This document shows, in pieces, positions 1 through 6,527 of a stretch of 64,000 bases of DNA. This stretch comes from CAYNVQ01 sp964400735. Lineage in GTDB: Bacteria > Acidobacteriota > Aminicenantia > Aminicenantales > Aminicenantaceae. The stretch is from positions 121,587-185,586 of the forward strand of contig CAYNVQ010000009.1 of NCBI GenBank assembly GCA_964400735.1. The letters are read 5' to 3'. The notes below the pieces were generated by a model. That model saw only the letters and a list, made by a program, of their open reading frames with translations. It made no database searches and had not been told where the DNA came from. The position numbers and the translations under genes were made by a program. The stretch's first letter is position 1, and each line of letters opens with the position of its first letter.

Positions 1-207
1 GACGAACCTTCCCTGGGTGATGTTGGTGCGGGGCCGGAGGAAATATTTCTTCCTCAATTTCAGGATGAGGCCCTGGCCTTCCAGTTTCTTGATCTGTTCC
101 CGGAGCAGAAGCTTATCCTCAGGAGAGAGACGGAGTTCCCGGTATATCCTGGACAGGCTCATTCCTCCCCTATTCTTCGAAAGCAGGGAGATTATCCGTT
201 TAACCAT
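1..207 (-). CDS. rnr: Ribonuclease R, N-terminal fragment (runs off window)
   Basis: Only the first 69 codons are in the window; the gene continues leftward past base 1. The peptide starts MVKRIISLLSKNRGG and continues through an L-x-x-I-Y-R-E-L helix, a K-L-E-G-Q-G-L-I turn and a K-x-Y-F-L-R-P strand ending in G-R-F-V. This is the pattern of the winged-helix domain that precedes the cold-shock and RNB exonuclease domains of RNase R, a processive 3'-5' exoribonuclease that degrades structured RNA. The start ATG at 205-207 has no strong Shine-Dalgarno. It lies downstream of the coaX operon on the same strand but 646 bases away, with a repeat element between. Family assignment rests on the N-terminal domain alone, so another winged-helix protein is possible. 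Confidence 0.6.
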   Translation of the reverse strand, partial: MVKRIISLLSKNRGGMSLSRIYRELRLSPEDKLLLREQIKKLEGQGLILKLRKKYFLRPRTNITQGRFV

Positions 208-230
208 TTGAGGTTCTAAACATGGTCTTA

Positions 231-296
231 GTGCCAAATTGAAAGAAAATAAAGAGGTAATAAAAAAGAATGGAAATGTCGAAGCGAAATTGAAAA
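231..296. repeat. Diverged fragment of the ~280-bp GGATTATTCAT element
   Basis: These bases align without gaps to about 44757-44820 inside the element at 44697-44980. The match includes a shared TGTCGAAGCGA core followed by ATTGAA, and a shared CCAAA-TGA block about 45 bases before it. Even the conceptual minus-strand translations align (R-F-D-x-S ... F-G-T-K in both). This is probably a degraded copy lacking the ends. Confidence 0.4.
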
Positions 297-401
297 TTTA
301 GCCTTTCACAACAGTCCTTCGAGGGTAACATAGGGGATGTTTCGTTCAGAGCCACTCTATAATTTTTCATTGATAAAAAGCAAATATTGACATCTAGGGG
401 T

Positions 402-608
402 AAGCATCTCCAAAACCGTGATAAAGCAACTGGCAGGGAATCTGAAACGTCAGCCCGCTGGTTTTCCCCAGCGAGGAAAACCAGCTTATTCCTCGGCTCG
501 CTCTCCAACCTGCCAGCAAAGCTTGCTTTCCATGCCCGCTCGCCTCCGGATGGCTTCCTCTTCAGATTCCCTGCCAGATTTAAAATCATCACGGTTTTGA
601 AGATGCTT
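402..608. repeat. Inverted-repeat element, copy R1 (207 bp)
   Basis: The outer arms (402-422 and 588-608; AAGCATCT-CAAAACCGTGAT type) are inverted with one mismatch in 21. Inner arms at 430-446 and 561-577 are a perfect 17-bp inverted repeat. The 114-bp core (447-560) matches copy R2 with a single difference and contains its own hairpin, GCTGGTTTTCC pairing with GGAAAACCAGC. No open frame looks like a transposase, so it resembles a MITE or a large structured repeat. It lies between two minus-strand genes. Confidence 0.8.
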
Positions 609-853
609 CCCATATAGGGTGTCCCTGAATGGGACGTCCCCATATCGCCGCCGAGGGTGTGTTGCACACGACAAGTCAAAAAATACGCGATCAGGATTAA
701 CACAAAATGGGGACCTTTGGTGGAGTTGATAATGCGCAGTTCCGCAGGCGCCGAGAAGGACGGTGAAGGGATGGCGTTAAAAATCTGAACTAAGGCGGAA
801 ACATTTCCATGCTTATTAAGACGATAGCTCATTCCTGCCACTTTGCACAGCCT

Positions 854-1492
854 CTAGTAATAATAAAGGGAAAGGTAGGGGATTTTGTATTTTTCTCTTG
901 CGTTTTTGGCAATTTTCAAATCCACTATGCGGTCGATTTCCTTCCGTTCCGAACCTCCGAATTCATCGAGCACGTCTTTTCGAATCCGTTTCTTCTCTTC
1001 CATCGAAGCCTTTTGAAGGAGAAGGGCCTCCACTTCTTGCTCGAGAGCTTCCAGCATAGGCTCGTCAAAACCCTTAGAGGATATCCTTTGCAGGCGGGAA
1101 TAAACCTGTTTGATCTCCAGGATCTCCTCAGGGCAAGATTCCAAAAATAAGGAGATAGCTCTTTGTAAGTTCTTTCGTTTATCCCTTTTTAGAGCCGGCT
1201 TTCTTTGGGTCCCGACTCTTCTCTCCTTATAGGCTTCGAAAGCCTTCGCGACAAATGGCTGACAAAATGCCAGGGAAAGAGCCCTATGTTTCCGCCCAAG
1301 TCCCCTTTTCCGTCTTTCGAAGCCGTCCTTTATCCCCTGGAGAACGGTCTGCAAGGGTATCCCGTTCTTTTCCCAGCCGGCAATAATTTCAACTTCCTGG
1401 GATGAAAGGAAAAAAGGGACTCCCCGCTGCTCCAGAAAAAATCGGGCAACTGTCTGGAAATATCGACCGGCCTCCTCCTTGTTTCGCCTCAT
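854..1492 (-). CDS. Unknown protein, last gene of the birA-coaX operon
   Basis: A 212-residue basic, helical protein that I do not recognise. The N-terminal part (residues 1-60) has an R-x-F-L-E-Q-R-G-V-P-F-F segment and a helix rich in charged residues. The middle is Lys/Arg-rich (about 60-115), and the C-terminal half is a long Glu/Lys helix (about 125-200) likely to form a coiled coil. There is no signal peptide or membrane segment. Its ATG overlaps the coaX stop by four bases (ATGA), so it is translationally coupled to coaX and is very likely a real gene. The context of cofactor enzymes does not indicate its role, and a nucleic-acid-associated protein is only a guess from its charge. Confidence 0.7.
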   Translation of the reverse strand: MRRNKEEAGRYFQTVARFFLEQRGVPFFLSSQEVEIIAGWEKNGIPLQTVLQGIKDGFERRKRGLGRKHRALSLAFCQPFVAKAFEAYKERRVGTQRKPALKRDKRKNLQRAISLFLESCPEEILEIKQVYSRLQRISSKGFDEPMLEALEQEVEALLLQKASMEEKKRIRKDVLDEFGGSERKEIDRIVDLKIAKNAREKYKIPYLSLYYY

Positions 1493-2259
1493 GGCTCTTT
1501 ATTTCTCTCATAAATAATCCTGAGACCTTCCAACACGAGGAACGGCTCGAGGTGAACGATCTGTTTGAGGTCGGAATAGATCTGGGAGGCAAAACTTCCG
1601 GTAGCCACAACGCTTATTTTCCCGCCCAGCTCTTTGGAAATCTCTTCAATTATGTTGGACACAAGTCCTATATATCCAAAATAAAGCCCGGATTGCATGC
1701 TGATGACCGTGGTCCGGCCAATAGCCTGTTTGGGTTTTTTTATCTCGATGCGCGGGAGTTTGGCCGTTTTCAGATAGAGGGCTTCGGCTGCAATCTGGAT
1801 TCCGGGAGCAATCGCTCCTCCCAAATATTCTCCCTGATCAGAGATCGCATCAAAGGTCGTGGCCGTACCGAAATCGACCACTATGGCCGGTCCGCCATAC
1901 TTCTCGAAGGCAGCCACCGAAGCAACTACCCTGTCCGCCCCCACTTCCTGAGGATTTTCGTAAAGAATAGGCATACCGGTCTTCAGGCCCGGCCCAATCA
2001 CCAGAGCCCTCACTCCCAGCAATTCCTGACTCAAGTCTTGAAAAACCGGAGTGAGCGGAGGGACAACGCTGGAAATAATGACGGAGTTTATGTCTTTGGC
2101 TTCAAGATGCGCCAGAGAAAGTAGGCTCAATAACATGATTTCATATTCATCGCTGGTTTTTTCCCTTTCTGACCTGATCTTCCAATGCTGAGTGAGTTTT
2201 TTCCCTTCGAATAGGCCAAGGGCTATGTTCGTGTTTCCTATATCTACAGCCAGCAACAT
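1489..2259 (-). CDS. coaX: Type III pantothenate kinase
   Basis: Catalyses ATP-dependent phosphorylation of pantothenate, the first step of coenzyme A synthesis, in the cytosol. About 256 residues, normal for the family. Visible motifs in order are the ASKHA phosphate-1 loop DIGNTN (residues 6-11), GPGLKTGM (about 89-96), GADR (107-110), the phosphate-2 motif DFGTATT (129-135) and G-G-A-I-A-P-G-I. I chose the ATG at 2257-2259 because AGGAGG lies five bases before it; the GTG two codons upstream falls inside that ribosome-binding site. It follows birA by 15 bases and overlaps the next gene by four, so the three form one operon. The type III enzyme is typically monovalent-cation dependent and insensitive to CoA feedback (family knowledge). 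Confidence 0.95.
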   Translation of the reverse strand: MLLAVDIGNTNIALGLFEGKKLTQHWKIRSEREKTSDEYEIMLLSLLSLAHLEAKDINSVIISSVVPPLTPVFQDLSQELLGVRALVIGPGLKTGMPILYENPQEVGADRVVASVAAFEKYGGPAIVVDFGTATTFDAISDQGEYLGGAIAPGIQIAAEALYLKTAKLPRIEIKKPKQAIGRTTVISMQSGLYFGYIGLVSNIIEEISKELGGKISVVATGSFASQIYSDLKQIVHLEPFLVLEGLRIIYERNKEP

Positions 2260-2274
2260 GCTCACCTCCTCACT

Positions 2275-3018
2275 TCATTTCCTTATCTCTATGACTTCGG
2301 CCGCAAGAAAAGACCGTTCTCCTTTCTCGACTCGAAGGAGCAGGCGCCCGCGCAGGTCGATACCCATGTACCTTCCCGAGATTTTTTCCTTCTCCGTCTG
2401 TACCATGATTTCTTCCCCTACCGAAAAGACCGAAGATTCCTCGAATATTTTGACGACTTGAGCTTCCTTTTCCTGGAGGAAAAGGCTGTACCAGTCGTCC
2501 AATACCCTCCAGAGATTTTGGAGTAATTCCTCTTTATCTATCTCTTTATCCACCTCAAGCTGAAGAGACGTAGCCCTGTTGCGGAATTCCTTCGGAAATT
2601 CATCTCGGGCATGGGCTAAATTTAAACCTATTCCTAGGACAACATGACCGACATCATTTCCTCTGAAGCTTGCTTCGCACAGGATGCCTCCCAGCTTTTT
2701 GTCGGCAAAAACGAGGTCATTCGGCCATTTGAGCCGCACGGGAATCCCTGCTGACTCGAGCAGAGCATCCCTCACGGCCAATCCCATGGCAAGAGGAAGT
2801 AAAGACAAATTCCTCTTTCGAGGGCGCAGAATCACGGAAAGATAAATCCCTTTTCCCAGTGGAGAATACCACCTCCTGCCTTTCGTACCTCTTCCTTTCA
2901 TCTGTTCTTCTGCGACGATAATCGTTCCCTCTTCTTCACCTTGGATAGCCATCTCATGAGCTATATCGTTCGTCGAAGAGCACGATTCGACCCTGATCAC
3001 CCGCTCGCCGATTTTCAT
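2275..3018 (-). CDS. birA: Biotin--[acetyl-CoA-carboxylase] ligase (monofunctional)
   Basis: Activates biotin to biotinyl-AMP and transfers it to the biotin carrier lysine of acetyl-CoA carboxylase and related enzymes. The 247 residues show S-T-N (15-17), Q-M-K-G-R-G-T-K-G-R-R-W (39-50, the biotinyl-AMP loop), KWPND (97-101) and K-L-G-G-I-L (108-113), then a C-terminal SH3-like domain. The N-terminal helix-turn-helix of E. coli BirA is absent, so this is a ligase without repressor function. The start at 3018 (M-K-I-G) is preferred because AGAGGA sits six bases upstream; upstream ATGs at 3051 and 3024 lack suitable spacing. First gene of the birA-coaX-unknown operon, divergent from padR. Confidence 0.93.
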   Translation of the reverse strand: MKIGERVIRVESCSSTNDIAHEMAIQGEEEGTIIVAEEQMKGRGTKGRRWYSPLGKGIYLSVILRPRKRNLSLLPLAMGLAVRDALLESAGIPVRLKWPNDLVFADKKLGGILCEASFRGNDVGHVVLGIGLNLAHARDEFPKEFRNRATSLQLEVDKEIDKEELLQNLWRVLDDWYSLFLQEKEAQVVKIFEESSVFSVGEEIMVQTEKEKISGRYMGIDLRGRLLLRVEKGERSFLAAEVIEIRK

Positions 3019-3123
3019 ACCCATTCCTCTTTCAATAAATCTGAGATGCATGCTTTCAGCTTGATAATGATATAAAACAAATGAACAAAAGTAAATTTCG
3101 TAAGCACTGAATTCCTGGAGGGT

Positions 3124-3152
3124 TTGACAAATTTACGAGATGATGCAACTAT
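3124..3152 (+). promoter_or_regulatory. Candidate padR promoter/operator
   Basis: A perfect TTGACA (3124-3129) is followed after 17 bases by AACTAT, a weak -10. The same stretch contains ACAAAT and ATTTGT as inverted hexamers, and an AAATTTAC that is inverted relative to GTAAATTT some 40 bases upstream. Such dyads near a PadR gene would suit autoregulation. The -10 is poor, so confidence is limited. Confidence 0.35.
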
Positions 3153-3186
3153 TTGTACGATATTCCGTATATATAGGAGAGATCAA

Positions 3187-3513
3187 ATGAAAGATCTGAC
3201 CCTCGTAGAAGAAATGGTTTTGCTGGCGGTTTGGAAATTGAAGGATAATGCCTACGGCGTAACCATCCGTAAGCATATTTCAGATACCACAGGCCGAATC
3301 TTTCCCTACGGAACCCTTTACAGCATTCTGGATAAACTTACGATAAAACGGCTGGTGACAAAAATCATAAGCGATCCGCTTCCCAGAAGAGGAGGCCGCA
3401 GCCGCAACTATTACTCCATCACACTTGACGGCATTTCCGCCTTAAAAGTGGCCATGGACCTTAAAAAATCCCTCTGGGATAAAGATACGATCATGGCCTT
3501 GAATGAAAATTAA
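3187..3513 (+). CDS. PadR-family transcriptional regulator
   Basis: A 108-residue winged-helix DNA-binding protein. It begins M-K-D-L-T-L-V-E-E-M-V-L-L-A-V-W-K-L and then shows the PadR signature D-N-A-Y-G-V-T-I-R, a Y-G-T-L-Y-S-I-L-D-K-L recognition helix and the wing R-R-G-G-R-S-R-N-Y-Y. The start at 3187 has AGGAGA six bases before it; a longer reading from 3124 would begin inside the promoter. Its TAA overlaps the permease ATG (TAATG), so the two are cotranslated. In Acidobacteria-like genomes such PadR genes sit directly before FtsX-type permeases and are thought to control them. No ligand is evident. Confidence 0.9.
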   Translation: MKDLTLVEEMVLLAVWKLKDNAYGVTIRKHISDTTGRIFPYGTLYSILDKLTIKRLVTKIISDPLPRRGGRSRNYYSITLDGISALKVAMDLKKSLWDKDTIMALNEN

Positions 3514-6452
3514 TGCCGATGAGGAACCAGATTCAAAAACCTCCCAGATTCGCAGAATGGATCCTGGGGATTCTTGCCAACTATGGAAAGACCGGCGCGA
3601 TCCTTGGCGATTTCAGGGAGGAATTTTTGGAAGTCGCTGAAGAGAAAGGAACCAAAAAAGCCTGGTTATGGTACTGGCGGCTTATTCTGCTCTCTCTGCC
3701 GTCTTTTTTAAAAAACCATATTTACTGGAGTGGACAAATGCTTAAAAACTACCTAAAAATCTTCCTCAGGAATGTCCGCAAGCACAGAGCCTATTCCGCC
3801 ATAAATATTTCAGGATTGGCTATAGCTATGGCCGCATCCTTCATGATATTTCTTTTTATCTCCTTCGAGCTCAGCTACGACAGGTTCCACAAATACGCTG
3901 GTCGGCTCTATCGTGTCCAAAATGATCGAATCTACTCGGATATCCACGATAAAAGCGCGGGCTGCCCGCCAGCTGTCGGCCCCACTTTAAAGGAGGAATT
4001 TCCGGAAATCATGGATTCCGCTAGGTTGATGATCGGAAACGATCTGAACAACATCGTCTCCTTTGTCCCAGATAAGAATTACATCCAGACCGTTCCGTTC
4101 AGACTCAGAGGGTTCGATCAGGCTGAAAAGGTTAGCATAGTGGGGACATTCAACGGCTGGAACCAAGAATGTGATGTTCTGAAGAAAAAAGGAAACCTAT
4201 GGGAGTGTGAGATCCTTCTGCTGCCCGGGAAATATTCCTACAGATTTGTCGTAGATAGCAAAGAGATGTGCGATCCTGATAATCCGAATCAGACAATCCA
4301 GGAATCCGGACCTTACTCTTCCCTGACCATAAAAGAACCTGCAATTGTCTCGAGGATGGAGACTTACATCGAGACTAGAGTTTTTTATGCAGATTCTTCC
4401 TTTTTAAAAATGTTCACCTTCCCGCTTCTTCAGGGAGCCCCTGAAACTGCTTTGGAGAACCCTAAAACAGCCGTCATTTCGGAGACGACTGCACGTAAAT
4501 ATTTCGGAGAAGAAGATCCCATGGGCAAAATGATCATTCTCACCAATTCCTTTGGAAAGCAGCTCTACCAAATCACCGGAATAGCTCAAGATGTTCCCGA
4601 AAACTCCCATTTGAAATTTGATTTTCTGTTATCTTATAAAACCTTGATACAGCTCCGTCCCGAAGCAGCCCATTACTGGGGCTGGAACTATTTTTATACG
4701 TATGTTCTGCTCTCTCCTGAAGCTGACCCTCAATCTTTGCAGCTCAAATTCGAGGAATACATCGAAAAGCACGAACTTAATGGAGAAGACTATAAAAGGC
4801 AATTCATCCTCCAACCCCTAAAAGACATCCATCTCCATTCCAACCTGCGGTATGAACCAGAACCCATCGGGAGCTCCAGGACCGTAAACTTTTTGACTTT
4901 TATTGCACTATTCATTTTGCTCGTTGCCTGGATCAATTACGTTAATCTATCTACGGCCCAGTCAATCACCAGAGCTAAGGAAGTGGGCGTTCGAAAGATC
5001 CTTGGATCTCAGCGAACCCAACTCGTCAAACAATTCCTATCAGAATCAGGACTCCTAAACATTACGGCCTTGGCTTCAGCCCTCGTTCTGGTCAAAGTTT
5101 TTCTTCCTTTTTTCAATCGCCTGACAGGAAAAAGCCTGAGTTTATCCCCGATATTCCAGAGCAACGCCTGGATTTGGTTGCTTGTTTCAATTCTTCTGGG
5201 AACGGCTTTCTCTGCCATCTACCCATCTCTTGTTCTTTCTGCTTTTGCGCCCGAGTCCGTGCTCAAAGGAAATTTCATCCGCTCTTCAAGAGGAATCAAC
5301 TTCAGAAAAATGATGGTGGTGTTTCAATTCGCGGTCTCTATTAGCCTGATCGTGGGTACATTGACTGTTTATAAGCAGCTCCGATACATGCAAAATAAGG
5401 ATCTTGGAGTCCGGATAGATCAAACCATGGCCGTCCGCATTCCAGGGAATTATGGGTATTCCTCGGATCGAGTCAAAAGATTCAAACAGGAAGCGAGGGC
5501 CTACCCGACGATCAAAGCCGTAACCGCCTCTTCCTCTATTCCCGGAGAAGATTATTCCAACGCGGCCAGTGGAATTAGACCTTTGGCAAGCAGCCCGGAA
5601 AAAGGAAAGCGGTGCTTTTTCGTCAGCGTGGATTACGACACCTTTGATTTCTATGGGAATAATCTCGCAGCGGGTAGAATGTTCTCAGAAGCATTCAGCA
5701 CGGATTTAAAGGCCGTCATTTTGAATGAAGAGGCTGCGCGGCTTTTCGAATACGAGACTCCTGAACAAGCATTGAACCAAAAAATCTTTTTCGGGGGGCT
5801 GGGCCAAGAAATAAGGCAAGTCATCGGTGTGGTTAAAAACTATCATCACAAGTCCCTGAGAGACAGCTTTCAGCCTATTTTGTTCACCCTCACCGAAGGA
5901 GATATAAACAGCAAAAACAATTATTTATCACTTAAAATAGACAACCAGAATATAGACAAAACCATTGCTCAGGTGAAGAACAAATGGGACGAAATTTACG
6001 CCGGCGCACCGTTCGAATATTTTTTTCTGGATGAAACTTTCAACAATCTTTACCAGGCCGATCGCCAATTCGGACGTATTTTCGGACTTTTTGCCCTTCT
6101 CTCCATTTTCATATCGTGCTTGGGATTATTCGGATTGGCAGCCTTTTTTGCTGAACAGCGCACTAAGGAAATCGGGATTCGCCGGGTCTTGGGAGCGACA
6201 TCATCAGGAATAGTCTATCTGCTCTCCAAAGAGTTCGGCAAATGGATCCTCATATCCAATTTGATCGCCTGGCCCTTATCTTATTTCGCCATGAACAAAT
6301 GGCTGCAAAATTTCGCCTTCAGGACCAATCTGGGGATTTTGACATTCATCGCAGCCACCTTCCTGGCTTTTATGATCGCTTTAGTGACGGTCAGCTATCA
6401 ATCCGTCAAAACAGCCCTAGCTAATCCTTCGGACGCATTGAGATATGAGTAA
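3513..6452 (+). CDS. FtsX/MacB-type ABC permease with an inserted CBM48-like domain
   Basis: A 979-residue inner-membrane permease. Residues 1-75 are a cytosolic permease-prefix region. A first membrane helix lies at about 95-117, followed by a MacB-type periplasmic domain, a first FtsX core (three helices, about 445-600), a second periplasmic domain, and a second FtsX core (about 850-975) with the usual E-x-G-I-R-R-V-L-G motif. Residues about 193-276 interrupt the first periplasmic domain. They read V-S-I-V-G-T-F-N-G-W-N, then G-N-L-W-E-C, L-P-G-K-Y-S-Y-R-F-V-V-D and C-D-P-D-N-P, the pattern of the AMPK-beta glycogen-binding module (CBM48). The tryptophan of FNGW is present; the second ligand tryptophan usual after V-D-G is replaced. 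The protein is about 90 residues longer than typical relatives. No ATPase gene is adjacent. Transported substrate unknown. Confidence 0.88.
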   Translation: MPMRNQIQKPPRFAEWILGILANYGKTGAILGDFREEFLEVAEEKGTKKAWLWYWRLILLSLPSFLKNHIYWSGQMLKNYLKIFLRNVRKHRAYSAINISGLAIAMAASFMIFLFISFELSYDRFHKYAGRLYRVQNDRIYSDIHDKSAGCPPAVGPTLKEEFPEIMDSARLMIGNDLNNIVSFVPDKNYIQTVPFRLRGFDQAEKVSIVGTFNGWNQECDVLKKKGNLWECEILLLPGKYSYRFVVDSKEMCDPDNPNQTIQESGPYSSLTIKEPAIVSRMETYIETRVFYADSSFLKMFTFPLLQGAPETALENPKTAVISETTARKYFGEEDPMGKMIILTNSFGKQLYQITGIAQDVPENSHLKFDFLLSYKTLIQLRPEAAHYWGWNYFYTYVLLSPEADPQSLQLKFEEYIEKHELNGEDYKRQFILQPLKDIHLHSNLRYEPEPIGSSRTVNFLTFIALFILLVAWINYVNLSTAQSITRAKEVGVRKILGSQRTQLVKQFLSESGLLNITALASALVLVKVFLPFFNRLTGKSLSLSPIFQSNAWIWLLVSILLGTAFSAIYPSLVLSAFAPESVLKGNFIRSSRGINFRKMMVVFQFAVSISLIVGTLTVYKQLRYMQNKDLGVRIDQTMAVRIPGNYGYSSDRVKRFKQEARAYPTIKAVTASSSIPGEDYSNAASGIRPLASSPEKGKRCFFVSVDYDTFDFYGNNLAAGRMFSEAFSTDLKAVILNEEAARLFEYETPEQALNQKIFFGGLGQEIRQVIGVVKNYHHKSLRDSFQPILFTLTEGDINSKNNYLSLKIDNQNIDKTIAQVKNKWDEIYAGAPFEYFFLDETFNNLYQADRQFGRIFGLFALLSIFISCLGLFGLAAFFAEQRTKEIGIRRVLGATSSGIVYLLSKEFGKWILISNLIAWPLSYFAMNKWLQNFAFRTNLGILTFIAATFLAFMIALVTVSYQSVKTALANPSDALRYE

Positions 6453-6527
6453 TTATTTTCAGGTCCGTTCGGACGCAAAGCCAGTCTCGATTGGAGCACG
6501 GGTATCGAAAGCTCGAACGAACAGATA

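Larger units (their letters stand above)
208..853. other. Gene-free stretch holding two repeat elements
   Basis: No convincing gene. Long open frames cross it on both strands, but they read straight through the inverted-repeat element at 402-608 and the same peptides reappear where that element recurs near 33.0 kb, so they are by-products of the repeat. The rest is AT-rich at the left and contains a short GTCCC-GGGAC hairpin near 624-640. Confidence 0.6.

Noticed and set aside
200..841. 213-codon minus-strand and 60-76-codon plus-strand frames across 387-841
   Set aside because: They run through both arms of the inverted-repeat element, and near-identical peptides appear where the element recurs at 33.0 kb; no ribosome-binding sites.
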